Below are positions 44,803-53,893 of a stretch of 64,000 bases of DNA, piece after piece. The number at the start of each line of letters is the position of its first letter. Within the stretch, counting starts at the first letter, position 1. The translations under genes were made by a program, and so were the position numbers. The stretch is from Microvirga sp. VF16 (GTDB taxonomy: Bacteria; Pseudomonadota; Alphaproteobacteria; Rhizobiales; Beijerinckiaceae), in assembly GCF_016864375.1 (NCBI RefSeq), contig NZ_CP069355.1, positions 372,001 through 436,000 on the forward strand, read 5' to 3'. Under the pieces are notes generated by a model, which did no database searches, had not been told where the DNA came from, and saw nothing but the letters and a program-made list of their open reading frames with translations.

Positions 44803-44992
44803 ATGCAAGTTACCACAGTCGGCCTGGATCTGGCCAAACACATATTCCAGCTGCACGCCGTTGATGCGGCCGGTCAAGTCGTGATCCGCAAGCGGTTGCG
44901 CCGGACAGAGGTGCTGTCGTTCTTCGCATCTATGCCACCTTGCCTGATCGGCATGGAGGCGTGCGCAACCTCTCACCATTGGGCTCGTGAGC
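44803..44992 (+). pseudogene. IS110-family (IS1111-like) transposase, 5' fragment
   Basis: The first about 62 codons of a recombinase related to the intact one at 6745: TTVGLDLAKHIFQLHAVDAA and LIGMEACATSHHWAR correspond to TIGLDITKNVFQLHAVDRGG and LIGMEACATAHHWAR. After HHWAR the DNA switches to the reversed 3' end of the hbd pseudogene. The breakpoint is near 44990. It cannot encode an active enzyme. Confidence 0.8.
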
Positions 44993-45877
44993 CCCCGGTC
45001 GGGACCGGTGTGTCGCCGCGATAATCGTAGAATCCGCGCTTAGTTTTGCGGCTGAGCCAGCCGGCTTCGACGTATTTCACCAGAGGCGGACAAGGACGGT
45101 ACTTGGAATCGGCTAGACCCTCGTGCAGCACCTGCATGATCGACAGGCTGGTATCGAGCCCGATGAAGTCCGCCAGCTGCAGCGGGCCCATCGGATGATT
45201 CGCACCAAGGTGCATGGCCGTGTCGATGGCCTCCACGGAGCTCACGCCCTCATGGAGGGTGTAGATCGCCTCGTTAATCCTCGGCGGCAGGATGCGGTTG
45301 ACGATGAAGGCCGGGAGATCTGTGGAAGCAACCGGGGTTTTGCCGAGCCTGGTGCTGAACTGAACTCCCTGGCAGCTTCGTAGGTGGCATCATCAGTGGC
45401 GATACCGCGGATCAGCTCGACAAGCTGCATCACCGGCACCGGATTCATGAAGTGCAAACCGATGAACTTCTCCGGCCGGTCGGTGGCCGCAGCAAGCCGA
45501 GTGATCATGATCGACGACGTGTTGGTGGTGGGTATCGCATCGGGGCGCAGCGACGGGCTGAGATTGGTGAAGATCCTGCGCTTCACCTCCTCATTCTCGG
45601 TCGCGGCCTCGATGACGAGGTCGCAGGCGGACAGATCGTCGTAGGTCAGTGCGGGGCGGGTGTGCTCGAGTGCCGCCTGTCAGTCGGCATCGGAGATCTC
45701 CCCCTTTGCAACCTGACGCATGAAGTTCTCATCAATGGTCTTGAGACCGGCAATGATCCGCTCCTCCGAGAAATCGTTGAGCCGGACGTTAAACCCCGCC
45801 AGCGAGCAGACATGGGCGATGCCACTGCCCATCTGTCCCGCGCCGATGACCCCAACCGTTTTGACCGGGATAGTCAT
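44985..45877 (-). pseudogene. hbd: 3-hydroxybutyryl-CoA dehydrogenase, broken
   Basis: The enzyme oxidises 3-hydroxybutyryl-CoA with NAD(P). The N-terminus KTVGVIGAGQMGSGIAHVCS has the GxGxxG fold. The frame stops with TGA at 45680-45682 after KGEISDAD, then continues in the same frame with QAALEHTRPALTYDDLSACD and FIGLHFMNPVPVMQLVELI, so the stop may be a CGA to TGA change. A frameshift near 45365 leads to a third piece, AMHLGANHPMGPLQLADFIG and KTKRGFYDYRGDTP, the true C-terminus. It then joins the IS1111-like fragment. At least two inactivating changes are present. Confidence 0.87.
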
Positions 45878-45959
45878 CTTGACACCTAAGGTGTTCCGCT
45901 GTGTCTGAACGGCGCGGGGAAGGCAAAGAATGATTTTCGCTGTGCCATCGAAACCTCCG

Positions 45960-46449
45960 TTAAGCCGCGCTGGACTGCTTGCCGTTCAGGTCAACCTTGA
46001 ACTCAGCCTGGGTCCTGGCCTTGATCTTATCCACCGTCACGCCGTCAGCCAACTCAATCAGGGGCATGCTGGTGTTGCTCTTATTGTCGATGCTGAACAC
46101 ACCGAGATCGGTGACGAAGAGATCCTTTACGCCCGCCGGCATCGTTAAGGCTGAGATGGTAGCTCAGGTACGGCATGTCGACCACGACGAGAGTCCGGGG
46201 CTGCATGCGCGTGACCGCCTCGAGATGATGGTTCATCATCGCCAAGCTGACCGGCAGCGCGTTGTCGAAGCCGAGGTACACGTTGCCGACGCTGTCGCCC
46301 ACCAGGATCATGTCGACGGCAGGATCAGCCAGGCGCGCCGTGACGGCATCATAGGCCGTAGTCATTACAAGCCGCCGACCGTCGCGCGCCTGTTGCTGCA
46401 GCAACGGGATGAGAGTGGTCGGCTTGTCGGAAGGAGGTACATGGCTCAC
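45960..46449 (-). pseudogene. Second panB/scoB chimera, out of frame
   Basis: From ATG 46449 the frame gives the PanB N-terminus (TTAYDAVTARLADPAVDMIL, VGDSVGNVYLGFDNALPVSL, VVDMPYLSYHLSLND), then runs out of register after 46150. In another frame, 46142-45960, the C-terminal 60 residues of 3-oxoacid CoA-transferase subunit B follow: LFVTDLGVFSIDNKSNT and MPLIELADGVTVDKIKARTQ. The fusion point is at the same place in PanB as in the copy at 37869-38285, but more of ScoB is kept. The sequence just beyond (towards 45940) also matches the other copy. Confidence 0.8.
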
Positions 46450-46615
46450 GGTAGTTATCTAACCGTTCTTATTCACCAGGGTTTACTGCATTGACCTGAT
46501 CTGCGGCGAGGCGAGCCAATCTGTTGCGTCTCTTTCACCGCAGCGAGCTCTGGAATGTTGGGAACGCGTTTGCAGGGATCGGCTGGCATGATCGGGGCGA
46601 TGGCGGCCCCGTCGC

Positions 46616-47971
46616 TCAGGGCGAGGCTGCCCGCGGCCGGGGAACGAGAGCCCCGGCAAGACGACGGACGAGATCCGCTTCCGGGCAACAGGAGGCAAAG
46701 GCCAAGCGGATGCGACTGGCACTCTCCTGGACCCGCACGGCGATCTTGAGCAGGCGCAGCCGCAGCGTCGCAAACTCGGCCCGGGCCAGTTCTCGGACAG
46801 TTGGGATGGCCTCGCGCACCGCCAGCATCAGCCAGTAGGCGGCCGTGTGCAGCACCAGGCGAACCTGATTGGCCACCGCGCGCCGGCACGAGGTTCGGTC
46901 AGAGGCGAGTTGCGCCTTGTGGAACTTGATCCAGTTCTCGGCCTGGCCGCGCGCGCAGTACAGGCTCTCGTAGATGACACGCGGGCTGGTGCCGGTCAGG
47001 TTGGTGACCACAAAGCGGATATCAAGCCCCAGGCGGGTGGCCTCGATGCGGGCGATCGCGCGACGCTCGCGCGACCAGCTTTTGGCCCGGTGTGTCGTCT
47101 CGGCAAATCCGCGCACCACCTCGCGATCCTCGACCGCCCGCTGGGTGCGCACCGCATCCGCCACCTCCTGCACTTTGGCGGTGAGCGGCCGGCTGCCGGC
47201 CAGCCCGAACAGATAGCTCAGGCCGTGCTGCTCGCAGAAGTCCATGGCCTCGGGACGGGCATAGTGACTGTCGCCGCGGAACGTGATGCGCGTGGTCGGC
47301 CAGCGCGTGCGGATGCGGCGCACGAGGCGTCGCAGATGCGCCCGGACCTCCACGCCGGAGGGCGTCTTGCCCGGCCGCAGCACGATGGCAACCGGTCGGC
47401 CGGTGGCGCTGTCATACACATGGATCGGCAGAAAGCAACGCTCGTCATAGTGCGCGTTGAACAAGGACAGTTGCTGGTGCCCGTGCACGACATCGCAGGT
47501 ATCGTCGATGTCCAGCACCACGCCGTCGGGCGGGGCGGCATAGCTTTCCATCCACTGCTCCACCAGAGCGTAGCTCAGGCGGATCGCATCCCGGATTGTC
47601 GGGGCATTCTCCAGGCGTGAGAGGGTCGGCTGCGAGGCCAGATCCGCACCCGTCTCGGGCAGGCGGCCGCAGGCGAGCTTGAACGCCGGATCCGCGCGCA
47701 GCGGACCGAAGTCGTTGCAATCCTCATAGCCACACGCAATCGCGAAGATGCGGGCGCGGAGCATGTCTGGGATCGCGTGCGTCACGCGGCCTGGATCGCG
47801 CTGATCCGGAATGACGCGGGCCAGCCGCTCGGCGATGCCGAGCCGGCGCTCGGCCTGGGCCAGGAGCATGACGCCGCCGTCGGACGACAGGCGTCCGCCA
47901 TCGAACGCGGCGGTGATCTTCTTGCGGGACACGGCTGGAAACGGGAACGTTGCGGTTGTATCGTCCGGCAT
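46616..47971 (-). CDS. IS1380-family transposase
   Basis: An intact transposase of about 451 residues. It begins with TFPFPAVSRKKITAAFDGGR and LSSDGGVMLLAQAERRLGIA, then FAIACGYEDCNDF, all strong IS1380 markers. DDE residues are in VVLDIDDTCDVVHGHQQLSL, ITFRGDSHYARPEAMDF and the Glu of CARGQAENWIKFHK. ATG 47971 is preferred to a TTG at 47992. Terminal repeats were searched for by eye between 46490 and 46560 and between 48000 and 48050, but no convincing pair was found. The element separates the second chimera from pntB. Confidence 0.87.
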   Translation of the reverse strand: MPDDTTATFPFPAVSRKKITAAFDGGRLSSDGGVMLLAQAERRLGIAERLARVIPDQRDPGRVTHAIPDMLRARIFAIACGYEDCNDFGPLRADPAFKLACGRLPETGADLASQPTLSRLENAPTIRDAIRLSYALVEQWMESYAAPPDGVVLDIDDTCDVVHGHQQLSLFNAHYDERCFLPIHVYDSATGRPVAIVLRPGKTPSGVEVRAHLRRLVRRIRTRWPTTRITFRGDSHYARPEAMDFCEQHGLSYLFGLAGSRPLTAKVQEVADAVRTQRAVEDREVVRGFAETTHRAKSWSRERRAIARIEATRLGLDIRFVVTNLTGTSPRVIYESLYCARGQAENWIKFHKAQLASDRTSCRRAVANQVRLVLHTAAYWLMLAVREAIPTVRELARAEFATLRLRLLKIAVRVQESASRIRLAFASCCPEADLVRRLAGALVPRPRAASP

Positions 47972-48151
47972 GGCGGGTGTGGCACAGTGCAATCGTGGCA
48001 GGGGTTGGTGTCAGCAACCAAATCCTACGACACGTCAGTCACTTAAGCTACGCTCGCCAACCCTCTTCAGCCACATCACGAATAAGAGCGGCTAATCCTT
48101 GTCGGGTGCAGGCAGCCGGAGCGCACCGTCGGCTAAATCGGATCAGCCGCT

Positions 48152-49582
48152 TCAGATGGCCTGCACGAGCAGATCGATGCTGGCTTTGGCATCGCCGTAG
48201 AACATGCGGGTGTTGTGCTTGTAGAACAGCGGGTTCTCGATGCCGGAATAGCCGGTGCCCTGCCCGCGCTTCGACACGAACACCTGCTTGGCCTTCCACA
48301 CCTCCAGAACCGGCATGCCGGCAATCGGGCTGTGCGGATCCTCCTGGGCGGCCGGGTTGACGATGTCGTTCGAGCCGATCACGATCACCACGTCGGTGTC
48401 CGGGAAGTCCTCGTTGATCTCGTCCATCTCCAGCACGATGTCGTACGGCACCTTGGCCTCGGCCAGGAGCACGTTCATGTGCCCCGGCAGGCGGCCGGCC
48501 ACCGGATGGATGGCAAAGCGCACGTCCTTGCCCTTGGCGCGCAGCCGGCGAGTCAGCTCCGACACCGATTGCTGCGCCTGGGCCACCGCCATGCCGTAGC
48601 CCGGCACGATCACGATGCTGTCCGCCTCCTCCAGGGCGGTGGCCACGCCATCGGCATCGATGGCGATCTGCTCGCCGGCAATCGCCATCACCGGTCCCGT
48701 GGTGGTGCCAAAGCCGCCCAGGATCACGCTGATGAAGCTCCGGTTCATCGCCTGGCACATGATGTAGCTCAGGATCGCACCGGACGAGCCCACCAGGGCG
48801 CCGGTGACGATCAAGAGGTCGTTGCCGAGCGTGAAGCCGATGGCGGCGGCCGCCCAGCCGGAGTAGGAGTTGAGCATCGAGACCACCACCGGCATGTCTG
48901 CGCCACCGATGCCCATGATCAGATGGTAGCCGATGAAGAACGCCAGCAGCGTCATCGCCACCAAGGCCCAGATCCCCGCGCCCTGCACGTACAGCACCAG
49001 CAGGACGAGCGAAGCCAAGGCGGCTGCAGCATTGAGCCCATGCCCGCCCGGCAGCTTCCTGGCCTTGCCGTCGACCTTGCCGGCGAGCTTGCCGAACGCG
49101 ATCACCGAGCCGGTGAACGTCACCGCGCCGATGAACACGCCCAGGAACACCTCGACCCGCAGGATCGCGATCTCCACGCCCGTCTTGTGCGTCAGCACCC
49201 CGGCAAAGCCGGTGAGCGCCTGACGTGAGGCCTCATCAAGCGCTAGCACACGGGTGAGCTCGAGATCGGCATTGAAGCCGATGAACACGGCGGCGAGGCC
49301 GACGAACGAGTGCAAGGCTGCCACCAGCTGCGGCATCTCGGTCATCTCGACCTTTTTCGCCACGTACCAGCCCAGGCCCGAGCCGATCACCAGCATCACG
49401 GCAATCACCGCGTAGTTGCCGACGCCGGGTCCAAAGACGGTGGCGCCCACGGCGAGCGCCATGCCTGCGATGCCGTACCACACAGCCCGCTTGGCGCTCT
49501 CCTGGCCCGACAGGCCGCCGAGCGCGAGGATGAACAGGATGGCGGCGGCCACATAGGCAGCAGAGACAAGTCCAAAGCTCAT
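48152..49582 (-). CDS. pntB: NAD(P) transhydrogenase subunit beta
   Basis: Membrane subunit of the proton-pumping transhydrogenase, 476 residues. About eight helices fill the first 260 residues; the NADP(H)-binding domain at the C-terminus has VPGYGMAVAQAQQ (fingerprint GYGxAVAQAQ), AGRLPGHMNVLLAEA, VIGSNDIVNPAAQ and VFVSKRGQGTGYSGIENPLF. It lies 10 bases after pntA on the same strand. With pntA it interconverts NADPH and NADH using the proton gradient. It ends 180 bases before the IS1380 gene. Confidence 0.93.
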   Translation of the reverse strand: MSFGLVSAAYVAAAILFILALGGLSGQESAKRAVWYGIAGMALAVGATVFGPGVGNYAVIAVMLVIGSGLGWYVAKKVEMTEMPQLVAALHSFVGLAAVFIGFNADLELTRVLALDEASRQALTGFAGVLTHKTGVEIAILRVEVFLGVFIGAVTFTGSVIAFGKLAGKVDGKARKLPGGHGLNAAAALASLVLLVLYVQGAGIWALVAMTLLAFFIGYHLIMGIGGADMPVVVSMLNSYSGWAAAAIGFTLGNDLLIVTGALVGSSGAILSYIMCQAMNRSFISVILGGFGTTTGPVMAIAGEQIAIDADGVATALEEADSIVIVPGYGMAVAQAQQSVSELTRRLRAKGKDVRFAIHPVAGRLPGHMNVLLAEAKVPYDIVLEMDEINEDFPDTDVVIVIGSNDIVNPAAQEDPHSPIAGMPVLEVWKAKQVFVSKRGQGTGYSGIENPLFYKHNTRMFYGDAKASIDLLVQAI

Positions 49583-49592
49583 CGGGCAATCC

Positions 49593-51164
49593 TCATGACT
49601 TCTGGAACATGGCCAGCATCCGGCGCGTGACCAGGAAGCCGCCGACGATGTTGATGGTGGCGATCAGGAAGGAGAGCGAGGCCAGTGCCGTCACCAGCCA
49701 ATGGCTGGAGCCGACCTGCAGCAGGGCGCCCAAGACCACGATGCCGGAGATGGCGTTGGTCACGGCCATCAGCGGCGTGTGCAGGGAGTGGCTGACGCTC
49801 CAGATCACCTGGAAGCCGACAAAGCAGGCCAGCGCAAACACGATGAAGTGGGCCATGAAGCTGGCTGGCGCATAGGCGCCCACCAGTGCGATCAGCAGGC
49901 CGCCGGCTACGAGCAGCCCGACCTGGGTGCGGGTCTGGGCCCGGAAGGCGGCGGCCTCCTGGGCCCGCTTCTCCTCCGGGGTGAGCTCCCTCACCTTCTC
50001 CTTGGGCTTGGCGGCGGCGATCGCCGGCACCTTGGGTGGCGGGGGCGGATAGGTGATCGCGCCCGCATGCGTGACCGTGGCGCCGCGGATCACGTCATCC
50101 TCCATGTTGTGGACGATCACCCCGTCCTTGTTGGGGGTCAGGTCGGTGAGGAAGTGGCGGATGTTGTTGGCGTACAGCGTCGAGGCCTGGGCGGCCATGC
50201 GGCTCGGGAAGTCGGTGGTGCCGATGATGGTGACGCTGTTGTCGGTGACGATCGTCTGATCCGGCACGGTCAGGTCGCAGTTGCCGCCGCGCTCGGCCGC
50301 CAGATCGACGATCACCGAGCCCGGCTTCATGGCCTGGACCATGTCGGCCGTCCACAGCTTCGGCGCTGGCCGTCCCGGGATCAGGGCGGTGGTGATGACG
50401 ATGTCGATCTCGGGCGCGAGCGCGCGGAATTTTTCCAGCTGCTTGTCGCGGAACTCCGGGCTGGACGGCGCGGCATAGCCGCCGGTGGCGGCGCCGTCCT
50501 GGGTCTGCTCGAAGTCGAGGAAGACGAACTCGGCCCCCATGGACTCGATCTGCTCGGCCACCTCGGGCCGGACGTCGAAGGCATAGGTGACGGCGCCGAG
50601 CGCGGTCGCGGTGCCGATGGCGGCGAGGCCGGCGACGCCGGCGCCCACCACCAACACCTTGGCCGGCGGCACCTTGCCGGCGGCGGTGACCTGGCCGGTG
50701 AAGAAGCGGCCGAAGGCGTTGCCGGCCGCGATCACGGCGCGGTAGCCGGCGATGTTGGCCATGGAGGAGAGCGCGTCCATCTTCTGGGCGCGCGAGATGC
50801 GCGGCACCATGTCCATCGCAATGACGGTGGCACCCTGCGCCCGGCAGAGTTCAAGAAGCTCATGGTTCTGCGCCGGCCAGAAGAACGAGATCAGGGTCTG
50901 GCCCTGGCGGAGCATCGTGGCTTCTGCCGCTTCAGGCCCGCGCACCTTCACCACCACATCGGCGGTGTCGAAGACGGCTTGCGCTGAAGGCATAACCTTG
51001 ACGCCTGCTGCTGCATAGGCTTCATCCGAGAGGCCCGCCTTGGCGCCTGCACCTGTCTCGATCATGCAAGCATGCCCCAGCTTCTGCAGTTGAAGGGCGG
51101 ATTCAGGTGTCATCGCCACCCGGCTCTCGCCCCCAAAGATCTCTTTCAGTACTCCTATCTTCAC
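49593..51164 (-). CDS. pntA: NAD(P) transhydrogenase subunit alpha (fused type)
   Basis: A 523-residue subunit. The NAD(H) domain begins KIGVLKEIFGGESRVAMTPE, with ISRAQKMDALSSMANIAGYR and VLVVGAGVAGLAAIGTATAL later. A Pro-rich and charged linker (PPPPPKVP, EKVRELTPEEKRAQ) leads to about four C-terminal helices. Many alphaproteobacteria split this into PntAA and PntAB; here they are one chain as in E. coli. The start is the GTG at 51164 with GGAGAG upstream; the long frame upstream to 51437 is low-complexity and overlaps the ETF-QO gene. Same operon as pntB. Confidence 0.92.
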   Translation of the reverse strand: MKIGVLKEIFGGESRVAMTPESALQLQKLGHACMIETGAGAKAGLSDEAYAAAGVKVMPSAQAVFDTADVVVKVRGPEAAEATMLRQGQTLISFFWPAQNHELLELCRAQGATVIAMDMVPRISRAQKMDALSSMANIAGYRAVIAAGNAFGRFFTGQVTAAGKVPPAKVLVVGAGVAGLAAIGTATALGAVTYAFDVRPEVAEQIESMGAEFVFLDFEQTQDGAATGGYAAPSSPEFRDKQLEKFRALAPEIDIVITTALIPGRPAPKLWTADMVQAMKPGSVIVDLAAERGGNCDLTVPDQTIVTDNSVTIIGTTDFPSRMAAQASTLYANNIRHFLTDLTPNKDGVIVHNMEDDVIRGATVTHAGAITYPPPPPKVPAIAAAKPKEKVRELTPEEKRAQEAAAFRAQTRTQVGLLVAGGLLIALVGAYAPASFMAHFIVFALACFVGFQVIWSVSHSLHTPLMAVTNAISGIVVLGALLQVGSSHWLVTALASLSFLIATINIVGGFLVTRRMLAMFQKS

Positions 51165-51240
51165 GGTCTCTCCGCTCGCTCTGTAGCTGGACTGCCAATG
51201 GTCGCCTGTCGGCGGCTCAAACAGGTCCTTGCCTTGTGTC

Positions 51241-52923
51241 TCACATGTTGACGTAGTTCGGCCCGCCGCCGCCCTCTGGGGTGACCCAGTTGATGTTCTG
51301 GTTCGGGTCCTTGATGTCACAGGTCTTGCAGTGGACGCAGTTCTGGGCGTTGATCTGGTAGCGCACGCCGCCCTCGCCCTCGACCCATTCATAGACGCCC
51401 GCCGGGCAGTAGCGCTGCGAGGGGCCGCCATAGACATCGTGCTCGGTGGCCTTCTGCAGGCTTGGATCCTTGACCTTGAGATGGACCGGCTGGTCCTCCT
51501 CGTGGTTGGTGTTGGAGAGAAACACCGAGGACGGCCGGTCGAAGGTGAGCACGCCGTCGGGCCGGTCGTATTTGATCGGGGTCACAGACGAGAGGGGCAG
51601 CGTGCAGGCATGGTCCGGCTTGCCGTGCTTCATGGTGCCGAAGGGCGACCAGCCGAAGAGCTCCGTCAGCCACATGTCGAGCCCGCCGAGCGCCACGCCC
51701 GCCGCCGTGCCGTAGCGCGACCAGAGCGGCTTCACGTTGCGCACCCGCTTGAGGTCGTAGCCGATCGGCGAGGCGCGCCAGGATTCCTCGTAAGCCGCGA
51801 CCTCGTCGTTGGCCCGGCCCGCCTGCAGGGCCGCGAACACGTGGTCGGCGCAGAGCATGCCCGACAGGATGGCATTGTGGCTGCCCTTGATGCGCGGCAC
51901 GTTGACGAAGCCCGCCGAGTCGCCCACGAGGCAGCCGCCCGGGAAGCTCAGGCGCGGCACCGACTGCCAGCCGCCCTCCATGATGGCGCGCGCGCCATAG
52001 CCAATGCGCTTTGCGCCCTCGAACACCTCGCGCACCATCGGGTGCGTCTTGAAGCGCTGGAATTCGTCGAAGGGCGACAGGGTCGGGTTCTTGTAGTTCA
52101 GGTGCACCACGAAGCCGACCGAGACGAGATTGTCGTCGAAATGGTAGAGCCAGGAGCCGCCGCCGGAATTGTTCGGCAACGGCCAGCCCATGGAATGGCG
52201 CACGAGGCCTGCTTGAAACTTCTCCGGCTTGACCTGCCACAGCTCCTTGATGCCGATGCCGTATTTCTGGTGGTCGCGGCCCTGATTGAGGCCGAAGCGC
52301 TCGACCATCTGCTTGGTCAGCGAGCCGCGGGCGCCCTCACTGAGGATCGTGTATTTGGCGCGCAGCTCCATGCCGCGGGTGAAGTTGGCGTTGGGCTCGC
52401 CGTTGCGGCTGACGCCCATGTCCCCGGTGGCGACGCCCACGACCTTGCCGTCCTCGACCAGCACTTCGGAGGCCGGAAAGCCGGGATAGATCTCGACGCC
52501 GAGTTCTTCTGCCTTGCGGCCGAGATAGCGAGCGACGTTGCCGAGCGAGCCGACGAAGTTGCCGTGGTTGTTCATGAGCTTGGGCATGAACACGTTGGGC
52601 ATCTTCACGCCGCCGGCATGTCCCAGATACAGGAACTCGTCGGCGGTGACCTCGGTCTTGAGCGGCCGGTCGGGATCAGAGCGCCACTCCGGCAGGAGGC
52701 CGTCGAGGCCGATCGGGTCGACCACCGCGCCGGAGAGGATATGCGCGCCGATCTCGGAGCCCTTCTCGACCACGACCACCGAGATGTCCGCTCCAGCCTC
52801 GGCCGCCTGCTGCTTGAGGCGGATGGCAGTGGCCAAGCCTGCGGGACCCGCGCCCACGACGACGACGTCGAACTCCATCGATTCACGGGCAGGCAGATCG
52901 GACATGGTGTTCTCTGTCACCAT
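51241..52923 (-). CDS. Electron-transfer-flavoprotein:ubiquinone oxidoreductase
   Basis: Passes electrons from ETF to ubiquinone at the membrane, 560 residues. The FAD fold opens VVVVGAGPAGLATAIRLKQQ, and a second FAD contact GGCLVGDSAGFVNVPRIKGS is in the middle. The 4Fe-4S cluster ligands are in QRYCPAGVYEW and QNCVHCKTCDIKDPNQN. The ATG at 52923 overlaps the etfA stop (TGATG), showing coupled translation; ATG 52905 is the alternative. It lies between etfBA and pntAB. The three complexes together link acyl-CoA-type oxidation, the quinone pool and NADPH. Confidence 0.93.
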   Translation of the reverse strand: MVTENTMSDLPARESMEFDVVVVGAGPAGLATAIRLKQQAAEAGADISVVVVEKGSEIGAHILSGAVVDPIGLDGLLPEWRSDPDRPLKTEVTADEFLYLGHAGGVKMPNVFMPKLMNNHGNFVGSLGNVARYLGRKAEELGVEIYPGFPASEVLVEDGKVVGVATGDMGVSRNGEPNANFTRGMELRAKYTILSEGARGSLTKQMVERFGLNQGRDHQKYGIGIKELWQVKPEKFQAGLVRHSMGWPLPNNSGGGSWLYHFDDNLVSVGFVVHLNYKNPTLSPFDEFQRFKTHPMVREVFEGAKRIGYGARAIMEGGWQSVPRLSFPGGCLVGDSAGFVNVPRIKGSHNAILSGMLCADHVFAALQAGRANDEVAAYEESWRASPIGYDLKRVRNVKPLWSRYGTAAGVALGGLDMWLTELFGWSPFGTMKHGKPDHACTLPLSSVTPIKYDRPDGVLTFDRPSSVFLSNTNHEEDQPVHLKVKDPSLQKATEHDVYGGPSQRYCPAGVYEWVEGEGGVRYQINAQNCVHCKTCDIKDPNQNINWVTPEGGGGPNYVNM

Positions 52924-53879
52924 CAAGCTGCTTGCCCAGTGGCGGCTTTGGTCAACTCCTCCTTGAGTTCAGGAAGGATTGTGAAGAGGTCGCCGACGAG
53001 GCCGTAATCGGCCACCTGGAAGATCGGGGCCTCCTCATCCTTGTTGATCGCCACGATCACCTTGGAGTCCTTCATGCCGGCCAGATGCTGAATGGCGCCT
53101 GAAATGCCCACCGCAATATAGAGATCGGGCGCCACCACCTTGCCGGTCTGGCCGACCTGCCAGTCGTTCGGCGCATAGCCGGCATCGACGGCCGCGCGCG
53201 AGGCGCCCATGGCCGCGCCGAGAGTGTCGGCGATCGGCTCGATGTACTTGGTGAAGTTCTCGGATGAGCCGAGCGAGCGGCCACCCGAGATGATGATCCG
53301 GGCCGAGGTCAGCTCGGGCCGATCCGACTGGGCGATCTCCTCGCCCTTGAACGACGACACACCCGGATCCTCGGCAGGGCCGACAGTCTCAATGGCGGCA
53401 GAACCGCCCTCAGCCGCCGCCGGGAAGGCGGCGGTGCGCACGGTGATCACTTTCTTGGCATCGGTGGCCTGCACGGTCTGGATCGCGTTGCCGGCATAGA
53501 TCGGCCGCTCGAAGGTGTCGGGTGACACCACCTTGGTGATGTCGGAGACCTGCATCACGTCGAGCAGGGCCGCCACGCGCGGCATCACGTTCTTGCCGGT
53601 GGTGGTGGCCGGCGCCACGAGAGCGTCATACGAACCGGCGAGCGACACGATCAGCGCCGCGGTGGGCTCGGCGAGCTGATGCTCGTAAGCGGTGGCGTCA
53701 GCCAGCAGCACCTTCTCCACGCCTTCGAGCTTCGTGGCGGCTTCCGCCGCAGCCTTGGCAGTGGAGCCGGCGACGAGGACATGCACCGGCGCACCGAGCG
53801 CCTTGGCGGCGGAAAGCGCCTTGTGGGTGGTGTCTTTCAGGTGAGCATTGTCGTGCTCGGCGATCAGCAAGGTGGTCAT
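52923..53879 (-). CDS. etfA: Electron transfer flavoprotein subunit alpha
   Basis: A 318-residue subunit that carries the FAD. It starts MTTLLIAEHDNAHLKDTTHK, and the C-terminal FAD part has ARIIISGGRSLGSSENF, VGQTGKVVAPDLYIAVGISG and GMKDSKVIVAINKDEEAPIF. It lies 14 bases after etfB and overlaps the ETF-QO start. The length is normal and there is no sign of the extra domains of bifurcating ETFs. Confidence 0.93.
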   Translation of the reverse strand: MTTLLIAEHDNAHLKDTTHKALSAAKALGAPVHVLVAGSTAKAAAEAATKLEGVEKVLLADATAYEHQLAEPTAALIVSLAGSYDALVAPATTTGKNVMPRVAALLDVMQVSDITKVVSPDTFERPIYAGNAIQTVQATDAKKVITVRTAAFPAAAEGGSAAIETVGPAEDPGVSSFKGEEIAQSDRPELTSARIIISGGRSLGSSENFTKYIEPIADTLGAAMGASRAAVDAGYAPNDWQVGQTGKVVAPDLYIAVGISGAIQHLAGMKDSKVIVAINKDEEAPIFQVADYGLVGDLFTILPELKEELTKAATGQAA

Positions 53880-53893
53880 GGGTGTTGGTCTCC

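Noticed and set aside
46490..48050. Terminal repeats for the IS1380 element
   Set aside because: Only a weak match (CAATCTGTTGC against ATTTGGTTGC) was found, too poor to set element ends.
51165..51437. N-terminal extension of pntA
   Set aside because: It is low-complexity Ser/Thr/Arg, overlaps the ETF-QO gene, and a GTG with a good ribosome site lies at the true N-terminus.
51229..53007. Plus-strand open frame of 592 codons opposite ETF-QO
   Set aside because: It is an antisense shadow of a conserved gene with no recognisable motif.
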